A stretch of DNA of 64,000 nucleotides from Punica granatum (lineage: Eukaryota; Streptophyta; Magnoliopsida; Myrtales; Lythraceae), in assembly GCF_007655135.1 (NCBI RefSeq), contig NC_045128.1, positions 29,854,811-29,918,810 of the forward strand. Reading direction: 5' to 3'. Positions 1 to 10,391 of this stretch are shown here, piece by piece. Within the stretch, counting starts at the first letter, position 1; each line of letters begins with the position of its first letter. The position numbers and the translations under genes were made by a program. The notes beneath the pieces were generated by a model. The model worked only from the letters and a program-made list of their open reading frames with translations. It searched no databases and was not told where the DNA came from.

Positions 1-251
1 AAATATTTTGTTATGGTTAATTAATTGTATATATTTATGATTAGACCACTATCTAATGCATTTGTATTCAAGTTTATATGTACATATATAGATATATCCA
101 TCTTTTTTACTATCATAATTTATTAACCAAAAAAACCTCTTTCTTTGTAGTTATTGTTTCTCAAAATTGCTCTTCATTTGTTGCTCTTTCTTTTCTTGAA
201 ATCAGCCTTTATTTTTACTCCTTTATTTGATACTCAATGAGAAGTCACCGT
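1..251. other. Single-copy left flank of the tandem duplication
   Basis: AT-rich DNA with no gene that I can recognise. It ends where the sequence becomes identical to the DNA that starts at 19272, so it marks the left outer edge of the duplicated segment. The TGTA at 252-255 is the shared breakpoint tetranucleotide. Confidence 0.6.
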
Positions 252-255
252 TGTA

Positions 256-3200
256 CCTCCTTTGTCGGTGGATGTTTTCCTTTTTTTACTTTCACTTGTC
301 TTCATTAATTATTGGGTCAATCCCCAACAAAAAAAATATATATACATATCTTTTTTACTATTATAAATTCCAAAAAACCTCTTTCACTGCACTTAATGTT
401 TATGAAATTACCCATATCACATATATTTCAATCAATTAAGACCATTAAATTGTGGAAATTCTATGGTGATTAATTGAAAAAATAAATGTGGTAGTTGACT
501 ACGCATTAGTTGTTGGATTGGAGTTGATGAATTTTGTCCGTACACCTATTGATGTTTTTGTAAAATGAAAAGATTCCCTACCCATACTTTTATATATGAT
601 ATTCTCGACCATTCGAACCTAGTTAAATAAAAATTCAAATATTACATAATTTTTTTCTAAATACAAAAGAGAAAAACAAAACAATAAAAAAGAAATTAAT
701 AAAACATAAAAAAAATTAATATCACAAATCCATTAAGGTAAATTCTACAGTGCAACGCATCATTTGAGTTGCACCATACAACACTTTATTTTGGGGTCCT
801 TTCAGCTTTTCAAAATTAGATTAGCCCCCATAAGTTTTTGTCAGTTTATAATTCCATCCCAAATTTGGTTTAATGACGTGGACCAGTTATATTATGACAC
901 GTGTAACGTCCAACCCAACAGTTTTTACTCTTCGATTTACTGAACCAATCGATTTTAAGAGTCGGATGGATTATACGTTTATAACCCGACCTACAACCCA
1001 AATTCACCGTCGCGGGAATAGGTGTCGACGCCGACTAGCACGGAGGCCACTAGTTGCACTATGGTTGCCTGCACGATGGTATCTAACCAAGGTTCCGTCA
1101 TCTTCCATCGTCGACCGATTGATATGGAGTGAAATTATCATCATTTGCCGATGAATCTAGCCACCAGGTCGCCACACCACAGCAAGATCCACCGTCCATG
1201 CTACCTGGGCCCTACGTATTCTCATATTGTATGCTCCCGTGCTCTTAAGATCTCAGGAGCGCAATTTTTCGATCTCATATTTTATCTCAGTTCTTCCTTC
1301 TTCAAATCAGTCAGGTAACTGCTCTTCGCACCATATCCGAATTTGTTTATTTGTTCATTTTCATGTTTGCCTGAATTCTCATTGAATTTGTTTGGAATTG
1401 AGCGAGTCTATTTAAACTTATATTTCCATTTTTTCATGTGCAGGTAATTGAAAGAATACCGTGATGACAAAAGTAGATCGTTTGAGGAGGAGATTACTGT
1501 TGGAATTGCATCTAATCATATATGTATGCTAATTTTGAACAATTTAGGTAGACTGCTTTGTTACTTTTATATGATTTTAAGTGAATCTTTTATGTAAGTC
1601 TACACTGTATGAGCTGAAGTTTTTGCACTAACAGTTGATGCACATATCTTGACATATGAGACTCTTTAAGTAGTAGGAAACCGAGTTGGAGTAATGTCTA
1701 ATGAGAGAATGAAAACTCAAACATTTGACTATTATCTGTCTTGACAAATGTGCTCAACTATATGCGTTTGAAATTTTTGTATGGACAGTTGAATGCAAAT
1801 GTCATGACATATGAGAGTCTTTACACAGTAAGAACTCAAGTTGGACCAATGTCTAGTGACAAGTTAAATTTCATATGCAATATTTTGTACCCAGTATAAA
1901 TGATCAATGTGAAAGGGGCTACGCTAATTACATTTTTCTCATGAAGAGCAATTCCAAACTGAATGTAATTAATAAATTTATCATCAAATTGTAAAAACTG
2001 GTCGAACAGTTGTAATTAATCAGACAATATCTAAATTAATATACGTATTATTTAATCATGGTCGACACGAACTCAAATCTTGCAAGCCTCAACAACCAAA
2101 CAACAAAGTGGGCATTACACTATATGCTCACGCAAACGGTGATTGATGAAATTAAATTCATGAAAAGCAGCATTCCAACAATGGCGTCCCCTTGTCCGGC
2201 ACAGATGCATTTGACGGAAGGTGACCCTGCAAATCTACAAGAACCCGCTGTGAATCTCAATTGATTATGCAACCAAACCGCTCTGCATATGCCGTCAATA
2301 TTGCCCATTGATTGTGCCGGCCAATGCAAGGTTGTAGAAGGCAATGCATCTGCCAGTGGATCCAGCGTTGTTTCCTGCAGCTGCAATTGCTTCTTGCAAT
2401 AGTCTATAGCCTCTTATTGGTTCAATAGTTTTGAAAAATTAATGTGTGCCAATGATTAACTTGGCATACATAATTCCAACATTCGATGCATCCCCATGGA
2501 GGGTTCTAGCAGTTACACTAAGAGTTGGGGTTCAGCCTACAAAATGAGCTATTTCAATCCTTCTCAGAGCAGGAGAAGCTAGTTGCCGAGATTGCCTCAA
2601 CCTGTTGTTCATGCAAACTTCGAGGTTAGAAAAATATCTCGGACATGAAGTTGATGAAGTGAAAAAATAAAAAACTTAGAAATAAGAAATGATTTACGCT
2701 TACAGTAAGCGAAGATTCATCATGCTTTTAATATCTCGGGTGGCCCAACATAGTCCGGACAACGAGAAAGATCACCTCATCATTGAACTGTTTTCGGGGT
2801 GGCATTATTGATTGCAGCGGATATGGAAGGAGCAGAAGAAGATTTGAAAATTGATAATGCATTCACCAGTCCAAGGAGTGAGTTCGTATGGCCAAGAAGT
2901 CGAAATGGTGAGAGATAACCAATTTGATTATTAATAAAAAATAATATCATTTGAGAACTGTTTGCTTTGTTTGCCACTCGAAGAGACATGCTTAGTTGAC
3001 CCATTGAAAGGCCAGTGAGATTATATACGTTTTGATAACATATGTGATGTGTCTTGCCACCTTATGTCTGACTGTTTACTTCTATTGCGGAAGTGTACAT
3101 ATGTTTTGCACAGACACTTAAATCTAATTGTTTAAACAAAAATTATTTGGATTGAGGAAAAAAGTAGGGGCAACGATGGCATTTCCTCCACTGTCAATAG

Positions 3201-3856
3201 AGTAAATGCGCGCGAAGGACTGTTTGTTAAGACAATTGAATTAATATATCATGACAAATCGTGAACCGAGTAAATTAGCCAACCAATTTAATTACATGGT
3301 CCAAGTCAATGTCACATCAAATGATTGATTTTGTCGAGGGATATTACTACACGGAGGAAAGTAGAAATAATGAAGAACGGAAGCCATAAAAAGATAAACA
3401 TGTAAATGGACTTTTATGATTAAAAAGAAGCATATCTAATAACTTTACATGGATATTGTATGGTATAACTCACATGTGGTGTTGCACTATAGAAACACCC
3501 ATAGTAACCCCAAATCAACGTTATAAAGAAAATGAATTGATTCACATTTGAATTCCATCGATCCTTTTCTCTCTTCTAGATGTTTAATTAAGTTATTTCA
3601 CAATTTTCAATCTTTCTAAAAATAAATTTCCTTGTCCAATGGAGTTTAATTGTTCAGCCAACGTGGATTAGTTCAGGTGATTCGATGTGTATTCCTCTTA
3701 AGAAAAGTCTCGAATTTGAGTTTTGTGAACTGAAAAAAAAAATCACGATTGAGAGAGCTTTATTGTTCAATGGGCTAATTTGTATCTCAAATCCTGATTA
3801 ATCATGAGCCATTAGACTTTTGAATACCAAGTGATACGCGTAAAAAAAAATCAGTT
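256..3856. other. Unassigned AT-rich DNA, unit 1
   Basis: I found no gene I can defend here. The stretch 1256-1450 looks like a transcript leader with a possible small intron (AG/GTAACT near 1315 to TGTGCAG/GTAATT near 1443), but no convincing coding exon follows. Minus-strand open frames at 2120-2386 and 2780-3004 have protein-like composition and no family I recognise. The rest is low-complexity and intergenic in character. The same DNA recurs at 19276-22876. Confidence 0.4.
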
Positions 3857-3864
3857 GTTCAAAG

Positions 3865-5181
3865 CATGGTTGTCAGAATCACGATTCGAATCGTAAAATC
3901 GTACGCTTCTACAATTCAAGGGGGGTCACCGATTCAGATTCTACGGGGTGAGTCAGAATTGTAGAATCGCGCTGGAATCGCGCGCTGGATCGTAGAATCG
4001 CAGAATCGGCCCGATTCTATGATTCTATGATCAGGCCCAATTCGGCCCAAGTCCGAGCCAGGAAGCGGGCCGAAGCCCAGACTCAGAAGCCCAAACTCGA
4101 AACCCTCTCCTGCCCGCCTTTTTTTCCTTCTTACCCGTCGGATGAACCCTAATTTCTCCCTCCTTCCAGTCCGATTGCTTTTACGAGCTTCGATTGACGG
4201 TCCTCCACTTGCTTCTTCCGACAAGCCAGCTTGTCCACCTTCGGAGCTTCGGAGCTTCCATCTACCTCCTCCGGTTGGCAGAGTTGCGGACCTGTGGTTA
4301 CTGATTGTGGAATTGCCTGATTGCAGGTACGGTCTCCCCTTCCGTCGAACATTTTGATTTGAGCTCTTAGTTTTGGATGCTCGCGGTATGTTTTTTCTTG
4401 GGTCGCAGTTGGTGTTGCACTTGGCCCGTTCGATGAAATGCCTGAACCATTCTGACCATTCCAAGATTCAAGTTTGTCTTTTGAATGTTGTTGGGTACTC
4501 ATAAGCGCGTAGTATCTTCGTGTATGGGATAAATGAGCGGCAAAGTTTTGATAGGTGCTTTGATTAGTTGGTTGGCCCCCTTGAGTCTGCTAAGCGGAAG
4601 AGCTCTCTGGTCTGGAGCTCCTATTTTCTTTGGTAATCGCTGATTAGTTTTTGCTTTACCTTGTGCAAATGGTGGATTGGTCCTGTATTTTTTGTCAAGT
4701 CCAGGGGACGCTTATTAGTACTGACAGAACAAAGATCTAGCTGAGAGAACCCTAAGATTATTTGCTTAATTTCATTTCTAATGGCAAAGATTCGGCCGGG
4801 AGTCGATTTCTAGTTGAATTGCTGTCGATTGCTGCTGAATTCGGCCCATAGTTGACTACTGAATTGCTGATTGCTGCTGTGACATATGTTATTAACTTTT
4901 TTATTTCGAGAATTTGAGTTATGATTTGGATTTTAGACCTTGAATTTCGGTAATTTGTAACGAAATTTTGTGTTTTTATGACTTATTGTTGATTTGTTGG
5001 CTTGAGATCTTTATTGGAATGAACAAGAATTGATTTTTTTGCTCATGAAAGTATGTTACATATATATATATATATATATTTTAATTATAGGTAGAATCTT
5101 ACGATTCACGATTCGAATCGTGATTCACGATTCTACGACCCTTGACCGATTCTAGGTAAAATCGCGATTCTAACAACCTTG
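3865..5181. mobile_element. Non-autonomous hAT-like DNA transposon, unit 1 copy
   Basis: The element is bounded by a perfect 8-bp target duplication, GTTCAAAG, at 3857-3864 and 5182-5189. Terminal inverted repeats of about 22 bp start CATGGTTGTCAGAATC on the left and CAAGGTTGTTAGAATC on the right (reverse complement), with about three mismatches. Both subterminal regions are full of AGAATCG/CGATTC motifs, like hAT transposase-binding repeats. The 1.3-kb interior has no transposase frame. A GC-rich part (about 4000-4500) resembles a gene 5' end and may be captured host DNA. The 8-bp target duplication supports hAT, but the terminal bases are not the textbook CAG/TAG, so the superfamily is likely rather than certain. 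Confidence 0.7.
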
Positions 5182-5808
5182 GTTCAAAGTACAAACATTT
5201 GTATCCTCTACCGATAAATGTACATAAAGTATACTGAGCACAAATCGCTTGTTCCCGCTGTGTGCTCTAATGCCGATAAAAATTAGCATGCATATCTTTT
5301 GAACTTGGATTGGCAGAATCAATCATTTCATATACGAACATTGTCATTCGAACCGATGGTGGGATAACTCGTGATGCTACCAATGGCCAATTTCTTGGAG
5401 GCATTTTCAGAGAAAAGTATTTGAGTGACTTCTTCCCTACTAATCAATGAGGCGTACGTACATGCATGGCTCAGTCAAACTCGACCCAGTCCAGTGAATT
5501 GCTTCACGAACTGTTCAATTCAACGGACATATTTATGAGCCGCTCCAACCAACTGGTAGACACACAAATGACAAATGTATATATATATATATATTACCCC
5601 AAAAGACCTACTCATACAGCATACCATTCCTACTCTCCCACTTTGCTCGTCTTATCAATCCATTCCAGCATCTTTCCATTTAATCTCGGAGAAGAAATTG
5701 AATCTCGTGATTCGATTGTTGAGGCCTTTGCTTGTGTTATCACTCACCATCGATCAGTTCACGAGTTTGTCATTGTCGAGCCAGCTTTCGACGCTTGCAG
5801 CTAGATAA

Positions 5809-6648
5809 ATGTCCAGCCAGGATCTCGCCTCCGCGTCAAAAGCGGATTCTCTAGCGGAGATGCGGCATGAACGTGATGAATCTTTCCCAACTATTTCACA
5901 CAGGAATAACTTGAGCCACTCAAGCGATCAGTTGTCCAGCAACGATCCGTGGGTGCTCATCAGGCTGACCGATGTATTCCTTCGAGAACTGCATGTTGAA
6001 CGGCGGGATCTGTTCGAGAAGCTGTTTCCAGGACCGCAAGAAAGGGTCAAGAAGAGGTTCACAAGAAAATTGTTGGACCTGAGATCGAGAAGAAGGATGA
6101 AAAGCCGGTCGGCCATCCTTTGGAGGAGTCTCAGAGTCGGTTCGCCGAGGATTTATAGGTCGAGGAGAGGAGGTGGAGGAGGAGATGAAGGCGAAGAAGA
6201 GCCCTTGAAACTACACCGTTTCAAGGTGAGGATTCTGGATATAGACGAATGCATTGATTTTCCTCAATATCCTCCTCAAGGTTGTCAGACTGGAAGTAAT
6301 AACCTGATCTTGATGTTTTAATAGATGTACATTAATAACATCATCTGATGATTCTGGAAATAACAGATTTTCATTTTCGTTTTCACTTTTCAAATTCTAT
6401 TCAACTATGAATGACAAATTAAACTAATTAGCTCCTTATCAGTCAAAGTGCTTTTAACGACGTTATTACATTTGGTCGTATATATTGCCAAGTTTACAAC
6501 CATATTAGTTCGAGTAGCCTATGAACAACTTAACGAAGGTGATTTTTCTCGTCAAAAATTATAAATTGAGATAAATTTGAAAGGAATTTATTTTCCACAG
6601 GTGGCCTTCAAAATCGCACTACTTGTCCTCTCTAACCCCAAAAAGTAA
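5809..6648 (+). CDS. Hypothetical two-exon small protein, 154 aa, unit 1 copy
   Basis: I do not recognise the family. Exon 1 (5809-6225, 139 codons) ends AAG/GTGAGG. A canonical acceptor (TTTTCCACAG) at 6600 opens exon 2 (6601-6648), which continues in phase for 15 codons to TAA. The predicted protein has a Ser-rich start, a hydrophobic/charged stretch at about residues 48-74 (beginning WVLIRLTDVF), a strongly basic Arg/Ser region at about 75-118, a run of five Gly followed by an acidic patch, and a short hydrophobic tail from exon 2. A TATA-type TA tract at 5577-5593 and a pyrimidine-rich leader precede the ATG. Without splicing, the frame would stop at 6321 (170 aa). There is no homology support, so it could be a lineage-specific gene or a chance frame. 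Confidence 0.35.
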
Positions 6649-6958
6649 TACGGTTAGTTCTTAATTTAATTTTATATTTTTATTGGACCCCGCGTGTTTC
6701 ATAAATTACCTTGCATATATAATATTTGCTCTATTTGTTTCAAGGAAAATAAGTTATCATGGAAAATAAATTCCGTGGATAATGAATTCTCGAAAAGTAA
6801 TTTTTTCAGTGGATTCTCGGAAAGTAATTTATTTTTCTATGTTTAGTAATGTATTGAAAAATAAAGCTGGAATAGGAAGAGAGAAAAAGAATAAGGTGTA
6901 AGATACATAGAGAGAAAGAGTGTGTTTGTGGGAAAAATGAGGTCCCTTACTTTTTAAA

Positions 6959-8176
6959 GGGGAGAATGACACTCGTGATCATATATGTTTGTCAATTTTT
7001 GACATCGAGTCCTAAATGTTTCATTTTGGAAAAACAAGTCCTAAAAGGTTTGGAAAAGTGACACTTTTGGTCCTAAATCTAACTGATCGTTACCGCCATG
7101 CCACGTGGCCGTTAAATGCTGACGTGGCGCTTCGTGATTGGTCACAAGTTGGTTCAGGTTCGGATGTCGGGGTGAATCGGGTCGGGTTCGGATTTGGACG
7201 TCTCCTTCTTCGCCCGACTCCCTCCCCATGTCCGAAACCCTAGCGCGGCTCCTCTCCTCCACGCAACCCAGCGCCGCCCCTGTAAACCACTGATCACGGG
7301 CACCGTAGAACCTCGAGCAACCCCGCCTGAGCCTCCTCCCTATCGGATCTGGGTTCATGCAATTGGCAGTTTCAGATTTTGCCGATCTGGTTCAAGAGAT
7401 GAAGGAAGGGCACAACACTGTTGTGAAGTTGTGTGATTTGCTGTTTCGGGTGTATGCGGATAACAAAATGTTTGACGAGGCTGTCGGGGTTTACAACTTC
7501 ATGGAGAGTCGCGGGTTCAAGATAGATGAGAGGTCTTGTATGGTTTGCTTGTTAGCTCTGAAGAGGTTTGGCACCCTCGAGGACTGTCTGGCATTATTCG
7601 AACGGTTGCAGATTGATTGTTACCCTAAGATTCCAGAAAACCCTAAGATTACAGATCAAAACCCTAAGTTTGCAGATCGATTGTTCTTTTTCTGTTTGAT
7701 ATGGCCATGAGTTCTCGATTATTGGTCAAGCATCCATAGAAAGGTTGACAAAAGAAATGGTTTCTGGAAACCATGAACATCAAGCTCCGCTTGATCGGAA
7801 CACCCTTGCCGGGCCTCTTCCCGAGCTCGCACTGTCGAACTCCACAACACAGCACGGTACAGAGAGGAGGAGAGAACAGAGGGAGGGAGAACAGAGGGTT
7901 TCGGACATGGGGGAGGGAGTCGGGCGAAGAATGAGACGTCCAGATCCGAACCTGACCCGATTCACCCCGACATCCGGATCCGAACCAACTCGTGACCAAT
8001 CACGAAGCGCCACGTCAGCATTTAACGGCCACGTGGCATGGCAGTAACGGTCAGTTAGATTTAGAACCAAAAGTGTCACTTTTCCAAACCTTTTAGGACT
8101 TGTTTTTTCAAACCGAAACATTTAGGACTCGATGTCAAAAATTGGCAAACATATAGGATCATAAGTGTCATTATTC
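6959..8176. mobile_element. Pack-MULE-like element with long terminal inverted repeats, unit 1
   Basis: About 270-290 bp at the left (6959 to about 7245) is repeated inverted at the right (about 7893-8176). Both arms contain the same succession of blocks: GACATCGAGTCCTAAATGTTT, CCACGTGGCC and the GTCGGGGTGAATCGGG region. Flanks ACTTTTTAA (6949-6957) and ACTTTTCAA (8177-8185) are a probable 9-bp target duplication with one mismatch. Long inverted ends plus a 9-bp duplication are typical of Mutator-like elements. The interior carries a PPR gene fragment and no transposase, as in Pack-MULEs. Confidence 0.75.
7357..7710 (+). pseudogene. PPR gene fragment captured inside the Mutator-like element, unit 1
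   Basis: The open frame (117 codons) contains pentatricopeptide-repeat sequence: about residues 28-84 read as successive PPR helices, including LLFRVYADNKMFDEAVGVYN and FMESRGFKIDERS. PPR proteins bind RNA in plastids or mitochondria, but fewer than two repeats are present and the C-terminal part is low-quality sequence with repeated ACCCTAAG blocks. It is a captured gene piece, not a working gene. It lies wholly between the inverted ends of the 6959-8176 element. Confidence 0.7.
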
Positions 8177-8316
8177 ACTTTTCAAAAATTTGTCTTGTGT
8201 TTTCCATCCAAGGGAAAGTAATTTCCTGTTAACTAATAATTTTTGTGTTAACAAATACAGGAAAATGGGGAATTCACATTCCGGTAAAATACTTTCCTTC
8301 AAACAATTGTAGGTTT

Positions 8317-8482
8317 GGTGCGTTTGGTTTGTAAGTAACATTTTAAAATTAGATTTTGATTTTGAAAAAGAGTGGTATAAATGGGGCCTGCCCTTTGATT
8401 TTGTATGAGTTATTTTGTTTTGTTATGTGTAAAATTAAGTTAAAGTAAGATTTTAAAATCTCACTTTGAATTCAAACGGAGC
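8317..8482. mobile_element. Tourist-like MITE (GGTGCGTTTGG family), unit 1
   Basis: A short AT-rich foldback element. The left end GGTGCGTTTGGTTTGTAAG matches the reverse complement of the right end, GCTCCGTTTGAATTCAAAG. It belongs with similar elements at 38457, 44710 and 61232. No clear target duplication is visible here. It sits exactly where the neighbouring PPR pseudogene stops, so it or an associated deletion probably marks the truncation. Confidence 0.55.
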
Positions 8483-9209
8483 ATAACTTCTAATTTTCCC
8501 TCTCGACTCTCCATCTCTCTCCACAGTTCAACCTCTCCTTCAACTTCTTGAACAAGGCATTCGCCTCCTTTCCTAGGCTTTGCTCGCCTGGGGGCATCGA
8601 GCAGGCAATTAATCGTGTCTGCCCCAACTCTGTACTTATGCTTCTTCATCAGATCAAATATCCCAACATCCTTCTTCCTCTCCTTCGAGGCTGTGAAAGC
8701 ACAAATCGCGATGCTAAAAGTTTCCTCATAAAGAGATGCTGCTCGCCCATTTCCTTGAGCGTTGCCGCCATGGTCTCGAACTGTCCGTCATCCTACCATC
8801 ACATCCTCTTGTAGATTCTCGAGTCATGAGCGAAGCCCAGCTTTCTCCACTCTTAGGTGAAGAACCGGAGGGCTGGTTTCATCACGTGGCAGAACCTGTC
8901 CAACATCACAAGGACGAGATCATGGGTCAGCTCAATCCTAGACTCGTCGACGACCGCCTCCATGCTCCGGTCCAACTCAAACAATTTGCCCATCACTTTG
9001 AATACATTCTCAACCGCTCTCGGGTCCACCATAGAACACGAGCCGCTGCCTCCATTCTCGGAGACATTGCAACCCTTCCTTGATGGTAAAGAATGGTAAC
9101 AGTCTTCTTCACATGTGAGGGGTTGAGTCCTATGATATCGATCTGAAGGAACAAAAGGTGACCGTGAAGGGGAACGTGCAGCCCGAAACTGTTCTTCAGA
9201 CGGTTTCAA
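8483..9209 (-). pseudogene. Truncated, frameshifted PPR pseudogene, unit 1
   Basis: Read on the minus strand, successive frames give segments of one mitochondrial-type PPR protein: VENVFKVMGKLFELDRSMEA, then a block with GFAHDSRIY, then ETFSIAICAF...KKDVGIFDLM, then YRVGADTINCLLDA. The order matches PPR proteins of the Arabidopsis At3g62470/At5g14820 type. At least three lesions break it: a stop after RFFT with a frame change, a frame change after LKEMGE, and another near the AGGAAAGGAGG at about 8570. All sequence beyond about 8530 is lost. PPR genes are usually intronless, which fits a single decayed exon. Confidence 0.75.
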
Positions 9210-10391
9210 AGACAGGAAGGAAGACGACTCGCGTAATAATGGAAGAAAGTCGTTGGCTTTTCACTGATGAATGTAAGGTGTGTTCTAAGATGTGGTGACT
9301 GCAGGAAGTGTCTTCTCTATAAATATCTGTTTGTCTGTGTGTAAAAAATAAACACATAAAATAAAATAAAATAAAATAGAGTAATTACAAATTAAAATTA
9401 GGTGATGACAATTCTTTAAATGGATCTTCCATGTTCACGCGTTCGCATCGAAATTGCTTAGCAAGATTATGAAACAGCTACATCTGTATTATACAGCTAG
9501 AGGAATACCGAATAATCCTAACACAACCTATGGTATCAAATCTTGTTCAGAGGATAAAGGTAACCCTGTACATTGTCCTGTCGCGCACATAAGATTATCC
9601 GGACTACTCATATTGAATTCACTGGACTGTGTAGGCTGTTCGAACAGGTCTCTGCAAACCTATGCTTGCATGCCCGGAATTGGGTCTACTGTAAAGATGT
9701 ACTATGTCAACAAAGCTCGTTAATTCAAAGAGGTGGCTACCATAAAAACGGACAACTAATGAATTCAACACACCCTTCAACCTCTCCTCGAATAGGGCAA
9801 TAATTTTGGTGCATGAGAGGAGCGCTCGTTAAGGCCAACCTAGTGCTGCTGTGGCTCAGGGATCTCGGTCTAACTTGGGCGTCGGAGTTTTTGTCATGGG
9901 GTTGATTAATTCCTGGGTCGAGCCGGTAGCCGACTTGATTTGCTAACGTTACCCAAGTGGGCAGGACATGTGGACCAAGAAAGATCAGGGAGCAAATATA
10001 ACCCATGTGTATTTGCCAGTACATGCCATTGCCTTTGCAAATGTATCCTTTATGGATAGATCCGACTCCGACCTAGATTAGTCGAGTGTTTATTGGGCTT
10101 TTTGGATACCGGGTGGTGCACATTAAGAAATTACATCTGCAGATCTTGTAAACACGGATGCATAAGTTCGTACAATTTCTTGGAGACATATTCAGTAGAC
10201 ACGAGAAGGAAACACCAAACCATTATCTTTGCTCATATTACATTAACCACCTACATATCCATATTCCCTGATGCAACGCAAACCATCGATCATAAGTAAA
10301 ACAAGTACAGTAATTAAACCATGCAACATAGGTCGAATATTGTAAACAAGCACAAAGCTGGGGCCACGCTCGATGGTGCTACCTTTGTGTT
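9210..10391. other. Unassigned DNA with possible retrotransposon remnant, unit 1
   Basis: No coding gene is evident. The stretches near 9540 (CTATGGTATCAAATCTTGTTC) and 9870-9970 (CTAACTTGGGCGTCGGAG and following) resemble leader DNA of degraded LTR retrotransposons, but I cannot find LTRs, so this is only a hint. The small open frames here have no recognisable domain. Confidence 0.3.

Larger units (their letters stand above)
6734..8306. mobile_element. Outer foldback DNA element split by a Mutator-like element, unit 1
   Basis: The left end near 6734 (TTTGTTTCAAGGAAAATA) is the inverted counterpart of the right end near 8306 (reverse complement TTGTTTGAAGGAAAGTA). The interior is interrupted between 6949 and 8186 by the Mutator-like element listed separately. 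Without that insertion it would be a foldback element of about 350 bp. I could not define a target duplication, so the ends are approximate. Confidence 0.45.

Noticed and set aside
4149..4502. Minus-strand frames of 117 and 176 residues inside the hAT-like element
   Set aside because: No transposase or known domain; probably chance frames in a GC-rich captured core.
5050..5090. TA-rich tract as a possible origin or regulatory element
   Set aside because: Simple TA microsatellites recur throughout the window; nothing specific supports a function.
9454..9803. Two overlapping open frames between the PPR pseudogene and the HPt gene
   Set aside because: No domain, and the context looks like degraded retrotransposon DNA.
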